From Sellimonas sp963559135 (GTDB lineage: Bacteria > Bacillota > Clostridia > Lachnospirales > Lachnospiraceae), in NCBI GenBank assembly GCA_963559135.1, contig CAUWJP010000008.1:1-64000 (forward strand): a stretch of 64,000 nucleotides of DNA, given 5' to 3'. Position numbers and translations under genes: made by a program. Under the pieces are notes generated by a model. The model had not been told where the DNA came from, did no database searches, and saw only the letters and a list, made by a program, of their open reading frames with translations. Position 1 is the stretch's first letter. Each line of letters starts with the position of its first letter. This document shows positions 24,410 through 34,083 of this stretch, piece after piece.

Positions 24410-25393
24410 TCAACGGGCATCCCTCCTTTCACAGTGGGGATTTTGCTTTGCAAGCCCCAGATAGGACATTAAAAAATCGTTGACATCCTTGCCGACTGGC
24501 GGCGGGGCGTCAACGATTTTATAGTCTTTCTGCAATAATTCTTTTAGGGCGGCGGTACAGAGCCTGCCTGTCTTGTCGTTATCCAAGTGCAGGATAACGG
24601 TCTTAATCTGCGGATTTTCACGCAGGTAAGTGGATAGGGCAATGGGAATTTTGCTCTCCGAGAGTTCCTTTTTGGGCTGATACACGCCCGACAGGGAGAG
24701 CAGGTTTACCGCCCGATAATCCTTTCCCTCGCACTTGAGGTAGGTGGCATAGGACAATAAATCAATAGCAGCTTCAAATAGATGCACCTTGTCTGTCGGC
24801 TCTCTTGCCAGAAGTCGGAACGAATACCGCTTGTCGCTGCCCGATGCATCGCCCTTAAAGGAGCTGCCAACTGTACTCCTGAGAGCCGCATACTTTGGCG
24901 TTCCGCTTTTGTCCTTGCCGACAAAAACAGCGTTGTGGTACTTCCTGCTCTCGAAAATAATGCCCTCCGCAATACACTCCTGAATGAGCGAAAAGTCAAT
25001 GCCACGCCCGAACAGGTAATCCGTCACTCGGTCTGCATTACCGTTTTTCTCTGGCAGGAGCAGCACCTTTGGCTTATCTTTCTTTATGGCAGGGGGCGGT
25101 GGTTGCCACTCCGCCGTAATGCCTGTGAGAGCTTCGACAGCTTCCACAAAACTGTACTCCCTGACCTTGATGAGATAATCGAGGGCGGAAACACCGCCGA
25201 TACCTCTTGACCACCAGTACCATTTGCCGTTGGAAATCTTTAAGCTGTCGTGTTCCCTCGTACAGCAGACATTGCCCGCCACACGCTTTAGGTTACTCGG
25301 CTCGTACCGTTGCAGGTAGGAAAGCAAGTCCATCTGCCGTGCCTGCTCGATGACCTCTGGGTCAAGCTGCACATAGGGTCGGTTACTTCTCAT
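24410..25393 (-). CDS. Primase-like protein (DUF3991 and Toprim)
   Basis: A 327-residue protein with an N-terminal zinc-binding primase-like part (DUF3991 type; Cys-Cys-Thr-Arg-Glu-His-Asp-Ser-Leu-Lys and Trp-Tyr-Trp-Trp-Ser-Arg-Gly-Ile-Gly-Gly). A C-terminal Toprim-like domain has the acidic motif Leu-His-Leu-Asp-Asn-Asp-Lys-Thr-Gly-Arg. It probably primes the complementary strand after transfer or during circle replication. GGAGGTGA lies upstream of the ATG. An intrinsic terminator just upstream separates it from the preceding small gene, so it may have its own promoter. Confidence 0.82.
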   Translation of the reverse strand: MRSNRPYVQLDPEVIEQARQMDLLSYLQRYEPSNLKRVAGNVCCTREHDSLKISNGKWYWWSRGIGGVSALDYLIKVREYSFVEAVEALTGITAEWQPPPPAIKKDKPKVLLLPEKNGNADRVTDYLFGRGIDFSLIQECIAEGIIFESRKYHNAVFVGKDKSGTPKYAALRSTVGSSFKGDASGSDKRYSFRLLAREPTDKVHLFEAAIDLLSYATYLKCEGKDYRAVNLLSLSGVYQPKKELSESKIPIALSTYLRENPQIKTVILHLDNDKTGRLCTAALKELLQKDYKIVDAPPPVGKDVNDFLMSYLGLAKQNPHCERRDAR

Positions 25394-25419
25394 TCAATCA
25401 TCATCACCTCCAGAAATAG

Positions 25420-25459
25420 AAAAAGCCAAGGGATTTTCCGTTAAGAAAACCTCTTGGCT
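25420..25459 (-). terminator. Intrinsic terminator before the primase-like gene
   Basis: On the minus strand AGCCAAGAGGTTTTC pairs with GAAAATCCCTTGGCT, followed by TTTTT. It ends the transcript of the 109-residue gene. Confidence 0.8.
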
Positions 25460-25463
25460 ATGT

Positions 25464-25500
25464 AAACGACGGCATCAGCTTCACGCCAACGCCGTCGTTT
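25464..25500. repeat. Perfect 10-base inverted repeat
   Basis: AAACGACGGC (25464-25473) and GCCGTCGTTT (25491-25500), with a 17-base loop, just downstream of the 109-residue gene. It is a second hairpin in front of the terminator; it could stabilise the mRNA or act as a protein site. Confidence 0.6.
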
Positions 25501-25514
25501 CTTTGGTCAGTCCG

Positions 25515-25844
25515 TTATAAAATTCCTGCTTTTTTCAGATAACCTACGCTGTCATAGCAGCCACGCAGGTAAACAGACTGCAATTCCATATCCGTGAGCT
25601 GATTTTTAAGCTCCATTACTTTGATAAGAGCCGCACATTCTTCCTTTGTCAGCTCCGCCGCCTGCTCGCTGTCGCACACGCCTAAGATGGCGGGATATTT
25701 CCCATATAGGCTCTCAATCTTGTCCTGCAACGCTTGGTATTCCTCGTTTTCCTTACTCAGCTTTGCGATGACAGAGCTTAAATATTCGTTGAAGATATTG
25801 CTGTGGACATCTACAAAGGTTTCAAATCTGAACGCATCAGACAC
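25515..25844 (-). CDS. Conserved element protein, unknown
   Basis: A 109-residue helical protein. The likely start is GTG at 25844, which has GGAGGTGA eight bases upstream; an ATG six codons earlier overlaps that site. It contains Tyr-Gln-Ala-Leu-Gln-Asp-Lys-Ile-Glu-Ser-Leu-Tyr-Gly-Lys-Tyr-Pro and ends Leu-Lys-Lys-Ala-Gly-Ile-Leu. It sits 79 bases after the giant helicase gene. No function is recognised. Confidence 0.6.
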   Translation of the reverse strand: MSDAFRFETFVDVHSNIFNEYLSSVIAKLSKENEEYQALQDKIESLYGKYPAILGVCDSEQAAELTKEECAALIKVMELKNQLTDMELQSVYLRGCYDSVGYLKKAGIL

Positions 25845-25923
25845 CGCTATCACCTCCGACATTTTCTAAATCTACACCTATTATACTGCCCACTTTTCAG
25901 CAATACAAATGTGCAAACGCAGA

Positions 25924-28900
25924 TTATCGCTCATGGCTGACACATTTTCTTTCGGACTGTTCCTCTCTCTGTTCTGGCTCGGTATCCATAACGGAAGTAT
26001 CTTTTTCATCCAGATTAAGCTCGATGTTGAGGGCATTGAGCCGTTCCATCTTTTCTTTCAGCTCCTCTTCAAAGGCAAAGGGCTTTAATACTTCGGTCTT
26101 TGCGTTGGCAAGCTGCTCTAAGGTTTCCGCCTTTCTGGTCTTGGCGGCTTCCAGTCTGGCAGGGAACTTCGCAAGCTCGTTCTCTATTCGGGTCAGGTTT
26201 CCCAGAGCGTCAGAGCCTAACTCTACCTTGTGCTTTGCCGTTCCGCAAAGATTAAGGCAGTAATGCGTGTTCAAGGTATCATAATAAACCTCCATCTTAA
26301 AGCCCCGATAGCTGCCGATTTCCACGGGATTAGCAAGGGGATTTTCCTTACAGACGGCAAGGAGCATTTCGCCTGCATCCGATTTTTCCTTATAGGTCAC
26401 GCCCTTTATGGTCATGGGGCAGAACTTTTCCTCGCCCTGCGGTTTATGCTGCTCGACAAGGGCGGCGTCTCTTTCATATCCTGCGATGCGTTCTTCAAAC
26501 TCTTTAATGGTCTGGGGAAAGTATTTCAGTATCCTGTCCTCAAGGTCATAATGCTCGGACAGATAGCTCTGCTTCAATACTTTCAGCTTCGCCACCTGCA
26601 TATCCAAGTCCATTTTTTCCTTAAATCGCTCGTCGCCTGTGGCAAGCATCTTGACCTCCGCAAAGGAGAGAGCCACTTCGTCTACGTCCTCGGCGGAACG
26701 TACGGGGCTTTTGCTCGTCATTATCTGGCTGATAAATTTCTGCTTGCTCTCCACCAACTGATAGAGGTATGCGTCAAAGGTCTGCTCCGTCACATAGCGG
26801 TAAACCTCCACCTCTGGGAACATATTCCCTTGCCTTTCCAGACGACCTTGGCGTTGTTCCAAATCCGAAGGTCGCCACGGGCAATCGAGGTTGTGGATGG
26901 CAATGAGCCTGTCCTGCACATTTGTACCTGCCCCCATTTTCTGAGTAGAGCCTAAGAGGATACGCACCTCGCCGCTTCGTACCTTTGCGAAAAGCTCTTT
27001 TTTCTGTGCGTCGGTATTCGCTTCGTGGATAAACCGCACCTGTTCGGCGGGAACGCCACGGGCAATGAGCTTCTCCCGTATATCGTCATAGACATTGAAA
27101 GTGCCGTCATTCTTCGGGGTGGAAAGGTCGCAGAAAATGAGCTGTGCCGCCTTTGTGTCGGCGTGTTCCTCCCAGATATGATACACATTTTCGATGCAGG
27201 CATTGACCTTGCTGTCTGGGTCGTCTGGCAGCATCGGGTCTATCATCCTCTGGTCGAGGGCAAGTTTCCGTCCGTCGTTGGTTACTTTAAGCATATTGTC
27301 AACCTGCGGTTCGACAAGCCTTGCCCTTATTTTCTCTGCCCGCTTCGCAAGGAAAGCTACCATTTCACTCTGGATTTCGCTCGGCTTGGTCTTGATGTTG
27401 TGGTAATTGACTTTCGGAACGGGGAGTTTCAGCATATCGGCGGTCTGAATATCCGCCACCTCCCGAAACATCTGCATCAGCTCTGGCAGGTTATGGAACT
27501 TGGCAAACCTCGTCTTGGCTCGGTAATTCGTGCCTTCAGGTGCTAATTCCAGAGCCGTAACCGTTTCGCCAAAGGTGGACGCCCAGCTGTCAAAATGCTG
27601 CAAACCGTTCCTCGCAAGGGCGTCATACTGCAAATACCTCTGGACGGAGTACATCTCCACCATTGAGTTACTGATAGGCGTACCCGTTGCAAAAATCGTG
27701 CCACGGCTGCCCGTGATTTCGTCCAGATAGCGGCATTTCATAAAGAGGTCGCTCGATTTCTGTGCTTCGGTCTGGGCGATGCCGCCCACATTCCGCATCT
27801 TCGTATAAAGATACAAATTCTTATAAAAATGGCTCTCGTCAATGAAAAGCCTGTCAACGCCGAGCTGCTCAAAGTCAATGACCGTATCCTTCCGCTTGGT
27901 ATCGTTGAGTTTTTTGAGCTTGGCTTCGATGCCTTTCCTCGTTTTCATAAGCTGCTTGACCGTGAACTGCTCGCCGTGGGATTTCTGCACCTCGTCAATG
28001 CCCATCTCTATATCGTCAAGCTGTTTCTGGAGCTGCTCACGCTGCCGTTCCACGCTCATCTGGATTTTCTCAAACTGGGAGTGCCCGATAATGACCGCAT
28101 CGTAATCGCCTGTGGCAATCCTGCCGCAGAACTTTTTTCGGTTGGAGATTTCAAAATCCTGCTTGGTAGTCACAAGGATATTGGCACTTGGATAGAGCCG
28201 CAGGTACTCGGAAGCCCATTGCCCCACAAGGTGGTTGGGTACGACAAACATGGATTTCTGGCACAAGCCTAACCGCTTGCTCTCCTGTGCGGCAGCGACC
28301 ATTTCAAAGGTCTTGCCTGCCCCTACCTTGTGGGCAAGGAGCGTATTGCCGCCATAAAGGATATGGGCGATAGCATTGACTTGGTGCGGTCTTAGCGTAA
28401 TCTCTGGGGAAATGCCGCCGAAAGTGATATGACGCCCGTCATACTCACGGGGTCGCTTGCTGTTAAAGGTGTCATTGTAGTACCGCACAAGTCGGTTTCG
28501 CCGTTCTGGGTCTTTCCAAATCCAATCTTGGAACGCCTGCTTGATGACCTCCTGTTTCGCCTGTGCCGCCATCGTTTCTTTCTGGTTGAATACGGCTTTT
28601 TTGTTGCCGTCCTCATAAATATAATCAAAGATACGGGTATCCTTTAGGTTTAAGGTGTCCTCAATAATACGGTAGGCGGAAGCCCTCTTTGTACCGTAGG
28701 TGCTTTCCGCCTTGACATTTCCAAAATCGGAACTCTTATTCTCAATAAACCAGTCGCCGTTGTACGGGGTGTATCGCACTCGGATACGCCCTGCGGCATG
28801 GCTTGACGGCGTTAGAAGCTCCATGACAAACCGCTGTATATCGGTTTCTGGTATCCAAGTCGTACCCAGACGGACGGAGATTTCCGCCGCACTCAAATCC

Positions 28901-31900
28901 TTCGGGATGACCTGCTTTAGAGCTTCCACATTTAAGGTAAGGGCAGGGTCGAACTTCGCCGCTATCTCCGCCACTTTCAGCTTTTCCCGCACATCGCCCG
29001 ACAGATATTCGTCTGCCGTCACATATTTTGCAGGCTCAGTATTTGGCACACGGAAGATGACGCCCCTTAATTCCTCTGCGATTTCCTCCTGCGGCTTACC
29101 TGTGAGCTGTGCCATATAATCAAGGTCAACACGGGCTTTTTCTCCGATAGATAATGCCAACGCTTCGCTCGCCGTTTCCACGGAAGTGATTGCCCTGTGG
29201 GGCTTTATCGTCCGTTTGGAGAACATATCCGCCTTGCGTTTGAAGTTCCCCTCATCATCAAGCACTTCGAGGGAGCATAAAAGGAAGTAGCTTTCATCGG
29301 CGGCAAAGGCAAGGTAATTCCCTCGGTTGTTGATAAGCCCGTACTTTGCGGTAAAGGCATCGTACAGGCGATTTAGGTTTTCCTGCTCCGTGCGTATCAG
29401 CTCATCGGGGCAGTCGTTGGTCTGGTAATCAATCAGCTTCCTCACGCAATCCCTGATTTCAAGCAGCCCTTTCACACGGTTTGCCGCCGTCATGGACAGC
29501 TTGGCGGGGGTCATGCGGTCATTCTCACGGAAGTAAACCTGACCGCCCACAAGGGTATAAGAGAAGTTCCGCACATCGGGGTCGGCGGGGATGGAGTTGT
29601 CCTGCTCATCGGAGATTTCGTCAATCTCGGCTTCATAATCGGGTATCTCGCCGTCTATCCTCTGCATCGCTTCATGGAGAAGCTCGGAAAGGGGTCTGTC
29701 CTTATCTGCTTTGCAGGCAGCTTCCAACTTCCCGAAGCGGGTACTTTCGTTTACCATCCGTCCAAGCACCATTTCGGGATGCTCTACAAAGTAGCTGTTC
29801 ATCGTGACGCCGTTCTCGTCCGTGTCAAGGTAAATCCAGTCTGGCTCGACATCTATCACTCGGTCACGCTTCTGCAAAATCAGAATATCGCTCGTGACCT
29901 CCGTGCCTGCGTTGGCTCGGAAAGTGTTGTCGGGAAGCCTGACCGCCCCTAAAAGCTCGGCTCTTTGGGCGATATATTTCCGCACTTCGGGGCTTGCCTT
30001 ATCCATCGTTCCTTTGGAAGTGACGAACATCACAACGCCGCCCGTGCGTACCTTATCCAGAGCCTTTGCGAAAAAGTAATCGTGAATGAGGAATTTCTGG
30101 GCGTTGTAGCGGCTGTCGTCCACCTTAAACTCGCCAAACGGCACATTGCCAAGCACCACATCAAAATGGTTGTCGGGCAGCTTCGTGTCCTCAAATCCCT
30201 CTATGGCGATGTTCGCTTTCTGGTAGAGCTGCCTTGCAATCCCTCCCGTCAATGGGTCGATTTCCACGCCGTGTAGCTTCGAGCCTGCCATTGCTTCAGG
30301 GAGAAGCCCGAAGAAATTGCCTGTGCCGCAGGACGGCTCCAAGATGCTGCCCTGCGTAAAGCCCAGACGGTCAAGGGCTTCGTACATCGCCTTAATGACA
30401 ACGGGCGGCGTATAGAACGCCGTCAGGGTAGACTCTTTCGCCGCACGGTATTCCTCTGGGGAGAGGCTTGCGTACAGCTCCGTAAATTCATTTGCCCACG
30501 CTGCGTTGTTCTCGTCAAACGCCATTGACAGACCGCCCCAACCGACATACTTTGAGAGGGCTTCCTGTTCTTCGGGCGTGGCAAGGCGGTTTTCAAGCTG
30601 AAGCTCATGCAGAAGGTTGACCGCAGCCATGTTGCCTCTGAATTTTTCTTTTGCACCGCCAACGCCAAGTGCATCATCGGTAATGCGGTAGTTGCGGCGG
30701 TCAGCAGAGAGGGCGGGCGTGTCTGCTTTTCCTTTTTCGGGCTGTATTTCTGGCTCGCCAGTCCGTATCGTCTGGATGACAATATCATAGGGCAGACCGT
30801 TTTCCACGGCAGGGTATTCCGCCACGGTTTCGGTTATCGGCTCTGAGGGAGCGTCTGTTTTTTCTTCGGACGGTAATTCTGGCTGCTGTTCCAAGAGCCT
30901 GCGGATATAGCCGATTTTCTCCACTCGGTTAATCGGGAAGCCGACATTGTTCTGAAAAGTAATATCCCGCAGGGAAACATCGCCGCCGATTTCGCTGATA
31001 CTCTCAATAAGGTAGCTGCGGTTGTCAATCGTGAGCTTCCTTCCGATAAGGTCGGCGTTGTCCTGCCTTGTGGCTTCACGCTCGGCTTCTTTTTCCGCAA
31101 CGGCTTTCCTGACTGCCAAAAGCCCTGCTTCGGCTTCCACCTCGGTTGGATAAGTCAGCACCTTGCCGTAATCATCGGCATAATATTCGTCATAGATGTT
31201 ATCCCAGATGGCAAAGGCATCTTCGGGGTCGGCAAAAGCGTCCGAGGTCATAATAACTTCAAAGCGTTCCTCTGGCGGCTCGGCTTCCTGCTCGGCGGCT
31301 TCTTTTTCGTCAGGTACAAACCACTCATTCTCAAAGGACATAATCTCTGCAAGGAGCTTCTCGTCCTCTGGGGTCAGCTCGGTATGCTGCATAAGAAATG
31401 GTATGAACACATCACGCCCGAAACGCAGGCTTTCCATCTTTTCCTGATAGAAGTCCTCGCCCTGTCGTTTCCATTCTGCGATATAAGGGCAGTTCGGGGA
31501 AAAGCAGTAATCATAATAATTCCTGATATGGGCAATCAAATCGCCCTCGCCGTCGCCTATATCAAACCGCCCCTCGTAGGTGTGTTCCTCGCCGCCGATG
31601 ACCGCCGTAATGGTAAAATCGGTCTTATGATACCAACCGACATGATTATCCTCGTTTTCCCGTTCCCGATGCTGTTTCTCGTCCAGAACGCCAAGAAGCC
31701 TGTTTCCAAGAGCGAAGCTCAAATCCGTGTAGCGGTCATTAAGCTCCCTGTCATAAAAGGCAGGGTGTTCAGAGAAGCCAATGGAGAGCGTGACGCCATC
31801 TGCCCGTTTTTCGGGTGGTATCTCTGTTTTCTGGATTTCGGTAACGATGACCTTTAAGTGGTCGTTGGCAGGATTTTCCCTTAACCTTTCCTCAAAGTCT

Positions 31901-34044
31901 GTCCTGCTGTATTCCTTGCCGAACAGGGGAAACTCTACATTTCGCAGGGATACGGCGTTTTCATTAAAAGCGGAGATTTCGTATTTATCCGCCCCGATAT
32001 ACACCACATCATCCTCGTGAAAAAGGTAATGGATAGGGTGCAGTTCCATAAGCTCCTGCGAAAAACGCCACGCATTGCTGCGGCTGTAAACATCGCTTGT
32101 TTTGTCCTGTATGGATTTCAGGAAGTCTGCAAGCTGCTGTACGGCGGCAGGGTCTGCAAGCTCCGTTTCCATCTGCTCTGCGGTCATATCGGCAAAATCA
32201 GTACGCCCAACCTCGGAAAGCAAGCCTTTCTCATAGCCGTCCAAGTCACGGATAAAATCAGAGAGCCGCAGGGAGAGAGTATCCCGCTTGTCGGCAGGCT
32301 GCATCTCCCTGTGGGCTTCGATAAACCTCTGGCGTGATAACTTCCTCTGTGTGTCGATTTCATACTGCGGGGCAGAGATGCCCTCCAGAAAATCAGCATA
32401 ATGGTCTTTCTCTTTGGCGTTCAGATAGCGGTCATTCTTAATCAGCTCCCGCAGGCGTTTTTCTACCTTAGACCAGCTAAGCCGCAGGTCTGGATTGGTA
32501 TATGAGCCATGCTTTTCAATACCGATGCCTTTCCCATCGTGCCATTCGCCGCCCCTTGTGCCGTCTGGATAGTCGTGCGTACCTCCGCCTGTTCCGTATT
32601 CGTTTTTGAGGAAAGCGATATTGCTTTTGCTGTCCTCATTCTTCTGAAATTGTCGGTAGATACGGTATTTTCCGTCCTGAAAACCGCTTCTCCTTGTAAG
32701 GACGGAGTCAATATCCTCCTGAGAAACGGCAAAAGCAGAGGATTTTTCGTCCTCTGCTTGCGTCATCATTTCTATCTGTTCTTCTACGGTTGGGAGATTG
32801 GCGGCAACTTCCTCCTCATTGGCAACGCTTTCCGTAGAAAGCTCATTGTCGGTTAGTTGTAAATCAGTTCGCTGAGGATTACTTCCTCCGCTTGGCTGCG
32901 GATGTTGTTCATAAGCCCCAACCACTGCATCGGAGCTTTCTCCTTCAGCTCCTCCGTCACGCCCTGCTCGGATGCGAGCTGCTTCGCCAGAAACTCCAAC
33001 CTCTGTAACGCCGCCTGCTCCGTCTGATGCAGGTAGCTGTTCAGCCCGCCCGTCGCCAAGAGGTTGAGGTAAGTTACCCGTTTGTGCTTCTCCAGATAAT
33101 CCCTGTGCATCATAGCGTACCTGCCAAGCGGAAGTTCTGGCTCTGTCGGTAATGTGAGGTCGGGAATAAGGTAATCCCCCTGTTTGGTGTAAGTGATTTC
33201 GCTCATTGTATTCGCTCCTTTCGGGTTGTGTCCTGCCTATATCATACGGATTTGCCTGCGGCTGTGCAAAGGTGCGGTTTTGTGCTTTCTCCGCCATTTG
33301 CACATTTCGGATGGAGAGGGAGATTTCCCTTAGAGCCATCTCCGCAATGTCGCTTGTGGCAATGCCGATGGCGTTCAAGGTCTGCGGCGTATTAAAATTC
33401 GTTATATCCGCAAAATCCTCACGCTCAAAATATTCCCCCGTATCTATCCCGCATCGGCTCATCAGCATATACGCCACGCTGTTTACGGCAAGCCCTTTGT
33501 AGATTACTTCGATATTATAATCGTCAAGCTCCTCCAAAAAACTGTCCTTTACATAGCCTTTAAGCTGTGCGGTATAGTCCTGTAGGTTATCCTCCACGGC
33601 GTTTCTCGCCGTTTCCATCAGCACCTCGGCAAGCCTGCCGCTTTCCACCTCGCCAAACCTGTCGGAGAGCCTTTCGGTAACTGCCTGCTCGTATCGCTCA
33701 TCCATCTGCCATATCGGGACGGGGCGGCTGCCGTAATAGCCTTCGTGGGTATCCGATACATCAAAATAGTATTTGAGGGTGTTCCTGCGTCCTTTCGTGT
33801 CAAAGACGGCAATGCCCCTGCTGTCCTTGTTTACCCAACGCTTAAACTGTTTATTCCAAGTTTCCATCTTCGCCACGGCGATAGCGTCGGGGCGTTGGGC
33901 GAAGATAAGGAGCTGCTCGTCAAAGCGGCACTTATAGTTGCGGCAGGCAGAGGACAAAAAGTTTTGCCACGCCTGCGGGTTTCGTGTGACCGTCTTGCCT
34001 GTACGCCGATACAGCTCCGTGATTAGCTGATATTTCGCAGCCAT
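25924..34044 (-). CDS. Giant DarB-like DNA methylase-helicase
   Basis: A 2706-residue multidomain protein. Order: an N-terminal ArdC-like region (~20-80; Phe-Asp-Glu-Gln-Leu-Leu-Ile-Phe-Ala-Gln-Arg-Pro-Asp-Ala); a Gly/Gln-rich low-complexity linker (~280-400); several polyvalent-protein segments; an N6-adenine methylase with Glu-Pro-Ser-Cys-Gly-Thr-Gly-Asn near 1236 and Gly-Asn-Val-Pro-Phe-Gly near 1300 in place of canonical NPPF; and an SF2/SNF2 helicase with Val-Gly-Ala-Gly-Lys-Thr near 1900, Asp-Glu-Ser-His near 2070 and Gln-Gly-Arg-Leu-Glu-Arg-Gln near 2400. The architecture recalls phage P1 DarB, which shields injected DNA from restriction; protecting the incoming strand is the likely role. 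A tnpV gene is nested in the linker. The C-terminus ends Ser-His-Glu-Arg. Confidence 0.88.
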   Translation of the reverse strand: MAAKYQLITELYRRTGKTVTRNPQAWQNFLSSACRNYKCRFDEQLLIFAQRPDAIAVAKMETWNKQFKRWVNKDSRGIAVFDTKGRRNTLKYYFDVSDTHEGYYGSRPVPIWQMDERYEQAVTERLSDRFGEVESGRLAEVLMETARNAVEDNLQDYTAQLKGYVKDSFLEELDDYNIEVIYKGLAVNSVAYMLMSRCGIDTGEYFEREDFADITNFNTPQTLNAIGIATSDIAEMALREISLSIRNVQMAEKAQNRTFAQPQANPYDIGRTQPERSEYNERNHLHQTGGLPYSRPHITDRARTSAWQVRYDAQGLSGEAQTGNLPQPLGDGRAEQLPASDGAGGVTEVGVSGEAARIRAGRDGGAEGESSDAVVGAYEQHPQPSGGSNPQRTDLQLTDNELSTESVANEEEVAANLPTVEEQIEMMTQAEDEKSSAFAVSQEDIDSVLTRRSGFQDGKYRIYRQFQKNEDSKSNIAFLKNEYGTGGGTHDYPDGTRGGEWHDGKGIGIEKHGSYTNPDLRLSWSKVEKRLRELIKNDRYLNAKEKDHYADFLEGISAPQYEIDTQRKLSRQRFIEAHREMQPADKRDTLSLRLSDFIRDLDGYEKGLLSEVGRTDFADMTAEQMETELADPAAVQQLADFLKSIQDKTSDVYSRSNAWRFSQELMELHPIHYLFHEDDVVYIGADKYEISAFNENAVSLRNVEFPLFGKEYSRTDFEERLRENPANDHLKVIVTEIQKTEIPPEKRADGVTLSIGFSEHPAFYDRELNDRYTDLSFALGNRLLGVLDEKQHRERENEDNHVGWYHKTDFTITAVIGGEEHTYEGRFDIGDGEGDLIAHIRNYYDYCFSPNCPYIAEWKRQGEDFYQEKMESLRFGRDVFIPFLMQHTELTPEDEKLLAEIMSFENEWFVPDEKEAAEQEAEPPEERFEVIMTSDAFADPEDAFAIWDNIYDEYYADDYGKVLTYPTEVEAEAGLLAVRKAVAEKEAEREATRQDNADLIGRKLTIDNRSYLIESISEIGGDVSLRDITFQNNVGFPINRVEKIGYIRRLLEQQPELPSEEKTDAPSEPITETVAEYPAVENGLPYDIVIQTIRTGEPEIQPEKGKADTPALSADRRNYRITDDALGVGGAKEKFRGNMAAVNLLHELQLENRLATPEEQEALSKYVGWGGLSMAFDENNAAWANEFTELYASLSPEEYRAAKESTLTAFYTPPVVIKAMYEALDRLGFTQGSILEPSCGTGNFFGLLPEAMAGSKLHGVEIDPLTGGIARQLYQKANIAIEGFEDTKLPDNHFDVVLGNVPFGEFKVDDSRYNAQKFLIHDYFFAKALDKVRTGGVVMFVTSKGTMDKASPEVRKYIAQRAELLGAVRLPDNTFRANAGTEVTSDILILQKRDRVIDVEPDWIYLDTDENGVTMNSYFVEHPEMVLGRMVNESTRFGKLEAACKADKDRPLSELLHEAMQRIDGEIPDYEAEIDEISDEQDNSIPADPDVRNFSYTLVGGQVYFRENDRMTPAKLSMTAANRVKGLLEIRDCVRKLIDYQTNDCPDELIRTEQENLNRLYDAFTAKYGLINNRGNYLAFAADESYFLLCSLEVLDDEGNFKRKADMFSKRTIKPHRAITSVETASEALALSIGEKARVDLDYMAQLTGKPQEEIAEELRGVIFRVPNTEPAKYVTADEYLSGDVREKLKVAEIAAKFDPALTLNVEALKQVIPKDLSAAEISVRLGTTWIPETDIQRFVMELLTPSSHAAGRIRVRYTPYNGDWFIENKSSDFGNVKAESTYGTKRASAYRIIEDTLNLKDTRIFDYIYEDGNKKAVFNQKETMAAQAKQEVIKQAFQDWIWKDPERRNRLVRYYNDTFNSKRPREYDGRHITFGGISPEITLRPHQVNAIAHILYGGNTLLAHKVGAGKTFEMVAAAQESKRLGLCQKSMFVVPNHLVGQWASEYLRLYPSANILVTTKQDFEISNRKKFCGRIATGDYDAVIIGHSQFEKIQMSVERQREQLQKQLDDIEMGIDEVQKSHGEQFTVKQLMKTRKGIEAKLKKLNDTKRKDTVIDFEQLGVDRLFIDESHFYKNLYLYTKMRNVGGIAQTEAQKSSDLFMKCRYLDEITGSRGTIFATGTPISNSMVEMYSVQRYLQYDALARNGLQHFDSWASTFGETVTALELAPEGTNYRAKTRFAKFHNLPELMQMFREVADIQTADMLKLPVPKVNYHNIKTKPSEIQSEMVAFLAKRAEKIRARLVEPQVDNMLKVTNDGRKLALDQRMIDPMLPDDPDSKVNACIENVYHIWEEHADTKAAQLIFCDLSTPKNDGTFNVYDDIREKLIARGVPAEQVRFIHEANTDAQKKELFAKVRSGEVRILLGSTQKMGAGTNVQDRLIAIHNLDCPWRPSDLEQRQGRLERQGNMFPEVEVYRYVTEQTFDAYLYQLVESKQKFISQIMTSKSPVRSAEDVDEVALSFAEVKMLATGDERFKEKMDLDMQVAKLKVLKQSYLSEHYDLEDRILKYFPQTIKEFEERIAGYERDAALVEQHKPQGEEKFCPMTIKGVTYKEKSDAGEMLLAVCKENPLANPVEIGSYRGFKMEVYYDTLNTHYCLNLCGTAKHKVELGSDALGNLTRIENELAKFPARLEAAKTRKAETLEQLANAKTEVLKPFAFEEELKEKMERLNALNIELNLDEKDTSVMDTEPEQREEQSERKCVSHER
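32853..33206 (-). CDS. tnpV: TnpV-family protein nested inside the giant gene
   Basis: A 117-residue protein read in a different frame of the same strand, fully inside the helicase gene. AAGGAGCG lies before the ATG. It reads as an ordinary globular protein with the TnpV marks Gly-Asp-Tyr-Leu-Ile-Pro-Asp-Leu, Gly-Arg-Tyr-Ala-Met-Met, and Arg-Ser-Gln-Ala-Glu-Glu-Val-Ile-Leu-Ser-Glu-Leu-Ile-Tyr. In the helicase frame the same DNA gives only a disordered linker, which supports overprinting. TnpV proteins are widespread in Clostridial transposons; their role is not established. Confidence 0.85.
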   Translation of the reverse strand: MSEITYTKQGDYLIPDLTLPTEPELPLGRYAMMHRDYLEKHKRVTYLNLLATGGLNSYLHQTEQAALQRLEFLAKQLASEQGVTEELKEKAPMQWLGLMNNIRSQAEEVILSELIYN

Positions 34045-34083
34045 GTGTGATGCACCTCCTTTTTCCTGTGCCTGCCCATATCT

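Noticed and set aside
26230..31857. Several 100-240 residue plus-strand frames opposite the giant gene
   Set aside because: Antisense shadows of a clearly coding minus-strand gene; no ribosome sites.
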